In this document: in pieces, positions 5,632 through 7,497 of the stretch | Numbering within the stretch: the stretch's first letter is position 1 | How the letters are laid out: every line of letters begins with the position of its first letter | Source: Nitrospirae bacterium RBG_13_39_12 | GTDB taxonomy: Bacteria > Nitrospirota > Thermodesulfovibrionia > Thermodesulfovibrionales > SM23-35 | Length of the DNA: 7,497 nucleotides | NCBI GenBank assembly: GCA_001805125.1 | Contig: MHEF01000151.1 | Span: 1-7,497 of the forward strand | Direction of reading: 5' to 3' | Notes under the pieces: model-generated | Database searches by the model: none | Seen by the model: the letters and a program-made list of their open reading frames with translations, nothing else | Told to the model about the DNA's origin: nothing | Position numbers and translations under genes: made by a program

Positions 5632-6866
5632 AAATCGCATTTATTGTTAATGCATTTCCGACGTTGACAGAAACTTTTATCCTGAACCAGATAACAGGAC
5701 TCTTGGATTTGGGACATGATGTCGAGATATTTGCAGGGCATACTCCCAGTGAGGAGAAAGTACATACCGATGTCAAAAAATATTGTCTTACTGATCGGGT
5801 TCATTATTTTTTTGGCGATCTAATGCCTTCTCATAAGATCAAACGGGTATTAAAGGCAATTCCTATAATAATCAAGAATTTTCATAAGGATCCGCTGAAC
5901 ATTATGAAATCTCTAAATGTGTACAAATATGGAATCAGAGCGTTATCTTTGCTTCTTTTTTATTCAAGGAATTATTTCTTGAAGAAGGAGTTTGACATTG
6001 TTCACTGTCATTATGGACCCAATGGAATCTTCGGAGTATATCTTAAGGAAACTGGAATCAGGAGTAAAATTGTTACATCATTTTATGGATTTGATATATC
6101 TGAATACCTTTTGAGGGAAGGTGATGACATTTACAAAAATTTGTTTCAAAAAGGGGACTTTTTTTTACCGATATGTCAGTTCTTTAAAAGAAAATTAATA
6201 AGCTTGAATTGTGATGAGAGGAAAATATTTGTTCATAATATGGGCATTGATTTAAAAAGATATCGATATTCTGAGAGAATAATCCGTTCTAAAGAAAATA
6301 TCAAAATATTGACTCTAGCAAGATTGGATGAGAAAAAAGGGCATGAATATGCGATTAAAGCTATTGCAAAAGTAATTAAGAAACACAAAAATATTCATTA
6401 TATAATTGCCGGTGGAGGGACTCTAAGGAGCGAATTGGAATCTTTAGTTTCGGAACTTGATATTAAAAAACATGTGAATTTTTTGGGGGCAATTGAACAA
6501 AGTGAGGCGCTGGTCCTTTACCAACAGGCACATATTTTCGTTCTTCACAGCATAACTGCAAGTAACGGTGATCAAGAAGGAACCCCGATTGTCTTACTGG
6601 AAGCGCAAGCTATGGGTCTGCCAGTCATCTCTACTTATCATAGTGCCATTCCCGAAGTTGTAGTTGATGGAAAATCTGGTTTTCTTGTCCCCGAAAAAGA
6701 TGTGAATGCATTGGCTGAAAAATTGGAGTACCTTATTGAACATCCGGAGATGTGGTCTGAAATGGGAAGAAACGGAAGGAGAATCATCGAAGAAAAATAT
6801 GATATCAGTAAATCAAATAAGCGATTAGCGGAGATTTATCAGCGTCTTCACACGGGTATGATGTGA
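5628..6866 (+). CDS. GT4 family glycosyltransferase, WcaL/AmsK-like (colanic-acid type)
   Basis: A 412-residue retaining GT-B glycosyltransferase that would transfer a sugar from a nucleotide donor to the lipid-linked repeat unit at the inner face of the membrane. The N-terminal domain begins VKIAFIVNAFPTLTETFILNQI (1-22), typical of the WcaL-like group, with FDIVHCHYGPNG (122-133) and TSFYGFDIS (150-158). The donor domain has VHNMGIDLKRY (202-211), ILTLARLDEKKGHEYAIKA (227-245, Arg232 and Lys236/237 as likely phosphate ligands), YIIAGGGTLRSELE (258-271), VNFLGAIEQSE (283-293) and QEGTPIVLLEAQAMGLPVIST (316-336), with the E-x7-E pair at Glu317 and Glu325. The GTG start overlaps the preceding stop (GTGA) and is preceded by GAGGAAAG. 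Much of the gene is AT-rich. Family is firm, linkage and sugar unknown. Confidence 0.92.
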   Translation: MKIAFIVNAFPTLTETFILNQITGLLDLGHDVEIFAGHTPSEEKVHTDVKKYCLTDRVHYFFGDLMPSHKIKRVLKAIPIIIKNFHKDPLNIMKSLNVYKYGIRALSLLLFYSRNYFLKKEFDIVHCHYGPNGIFGVYLKETGIRSKIVTSFYGFDISEYLLREGDDIYKNLFQKGDFFLPICQFFKRKLISLNCDERKIFVHNMGIDLKRYRYSERIIRSKENIKILTLARLDEKKGHEYAIKAIAKVIKKHKNIHYIIAGGGTLRSELESLVSELDIKKHVNFLGAIEQSEALVLYQQAHIFVLHSITASNGDQEGTPIVLLEAQAMGLPVISTYHSAIPEVVVDGKSGFLVPEKDVNALAEKLEYLIEHPEMWSEMGRNGRRIIEEKYDISKSNKRLAEIYQRLHTGMM

Positions 6867-6930
6867 GAGGTGAGCTTATTGCAGAACTGCTGTATTTCGT
6901 AAAACCGATGTCGCGATGATCGAATAATAC

Positions 6931-6936
6931 AAAGGA
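6931..6936 (+). promoter_or_regulatory. Ribosome binding site for the second aminotransferase
   Basis: AAAGGA ends 8 bases before ATG 6945, an ideal spacing. It favours that codon over the ATG at 6941, whose frame closes after 14 codons. The surrounding 78-base gap (6867-6944) holds no other feature I can support. Confidence 0.6.
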
Positions 6937-6944
6937 ATTCATGT

Positions 6945-7497
6945 ATGAGAAAAGAATTATTAATCTTTGGAAGTCCTGCAATTGAAGATAGCGAAATACA
7001 GGAAGTTGTTGCCAGTATGAAGACCGGATGGCTTGGTACCGGACCGAAGGTCGCCAGGTTCGAGCAGGATTTTGCGGTTTACAAAGGAGCTAGGTTTGCG
7101 GCTGCGCTCAGCTCGTGTACTGCTGCTCTGCATCTGAGCATCCTTGCGGCAGGGATAAAGCCTGGCGATGAGGTTATCACGACCCCTCTGACATTCTGCG
7201 CAACGGTTAATGCTATTATTCATGCTGGAGCAACTCCAGTGTTGGCCGACGTAGACCCGCAGACAATGAACATCGACCCAGCGGAGATAGAAAAGAAAAT
7301 CACCGACAGAACGAGGGTCCTCTTGCCGGTTCATTTTGCGGGGCGCACATGCGATATGGATACGATTATGGATATTGCGGGTCGCCACAGTCTTAAGGTA
7401 ATAGAAGACTGCGCTCATGCCATAGAGACGGAATACAAAGGGGGCAAGGCAGGGACTTTCGGCGATTTCGGATGTTTTTCCTTTTATGTGACGAAGA
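6945..7497 (+). CDS. Second DegT/DnrJ/EryC1/StrS sugar aminotransferase, N-terminal half (3' end outside window)
   Basis: A PLP-dependent nucleotide-sugar aminotransferase of the ArnB/PseC-like branch, which aminates a 4-keto (or 3-keto) sugar nucleotide. The first 184 residues are present, about half of a normal 370-390. Motifs are TGWLGTGPKVARFEQDFA (27-44), SSCTAALHLSILAAGI (56-71), GDEVITTPLTF (74-84), GATPVLADVDPQTMNID (95-111), LLPVHFAGRTCDM (126-138), EDCAHA (154-159, Asp155 for the pyridine nitrogen) and FSFYVTK (178-184). By alignment Lys184, the final complete codon, is the PLP lysine. It is clearly not a copy of the perosamine synthase upstream: CAHAIE replaces AAEAHG, and it has FAGRTCDM rather than IYGHPCDM. 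Hand-counted GC near 54% contrasts with sampled stretches of the preceding gene. It probably opens another amino-sugar module to the right. The keto-sugar substrate cannot be named. Confidence 0.9.
   Translation, partial: MRKELLIFGSPAIEDSEIQEVVASMKTGWLGTGPKVARFEQDFAVYKGARFAAALSSCTAALHLSILAAGIKPGDEVITTPLTFCATVNAIIHAGATPVLADVDPQTMNIDPAEIEKKITDRTRVLLPVHFAGRTCDMDTIMDIAGRHSLKVIEDCAHAIETEYKGGKAGTFGDFGCFSFYVTK

Noticed and set aside
6941..6985. ATG 6941 as the start of the last gene
   Set aside because: That frame closes at a TGA after 14 codons; the aminotransferase frame starts at ATG 6945 with AAAGGA at good spacing.
1..7497. Mobile element, CRISPR array, toxin-antitoxin or defence system
   Set aside because: No transposase or integrase, regularly spaced repeats, nuclease or small paired genes were seen. 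Every coding region fits polysaccharide biosynthesis.

Overview
This window is an internal piece of a surface-polysaccharide (O-antigen or capsule/S-layer-glycan type) biosynthesis locus. All recognisable genes lie on the + strand, and both ends cut through a gene. No RNA gene, transposase, integrase or CRISPR array is visible. The sequence contains no taxonomic marker. A Gram-negative environmental bacterium with moderate-to-low GC is the most natural host, but the phylum cannot be read from this window.

Left part (1-2808), activated-sugar synthesis: the C-terminal 60% of GDP-mannose 4,6-dehydratase (gmd), a complete GDP-perosamine-synthase-type aminotransferase (per/rfbE-like), and an extended-SDR nucleotide-sugar epimerase/dehydratase. 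The first two make a coherent pathway: GDP-mannose -> GDP-4-keto-6-deoxymannose -> GDP-perosamine. The SDR may modify this or another nucleotide sugar.

Middle part (2809-6866), assembly and decoration: after a 179-base AT-rich gap with a candidate promoter come a TylF/MycF-type sugar O-methyltransferase, a divergent GT-B glycosyltransferase, a small class I SAM-dependent methyltransferase, and a WcaL-like GT4 glycosyltransferase. The last two are joined by a GTGA stop/start overlap. Two methyltransferases among glycosyltransferases suggest an O-methylated, perosamine-containing glycan (inference).

Right part (6867-7497): after a 78-base gap a second, different DegT/DnrJ/EryC1/StrS aminotransferase begins and runs off the end exactly at its predicted PLP-lysine. 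Hand counts put it near 54% GC, against about 22-35% in sampled stretches of the gene before it, so a new module of different origin probably starts here. The SDR gene is also GC-richer than its neighbours. The locus therefore looks like a patchwork, as is usual for O-antigen clusters.

I did not find a clearly unprecedented system. The points most worth following are the predicted methylated perosamine glycan, the composition break at about 6.9 kb with a second sugar aminotransferase, and the unassigned SDR.
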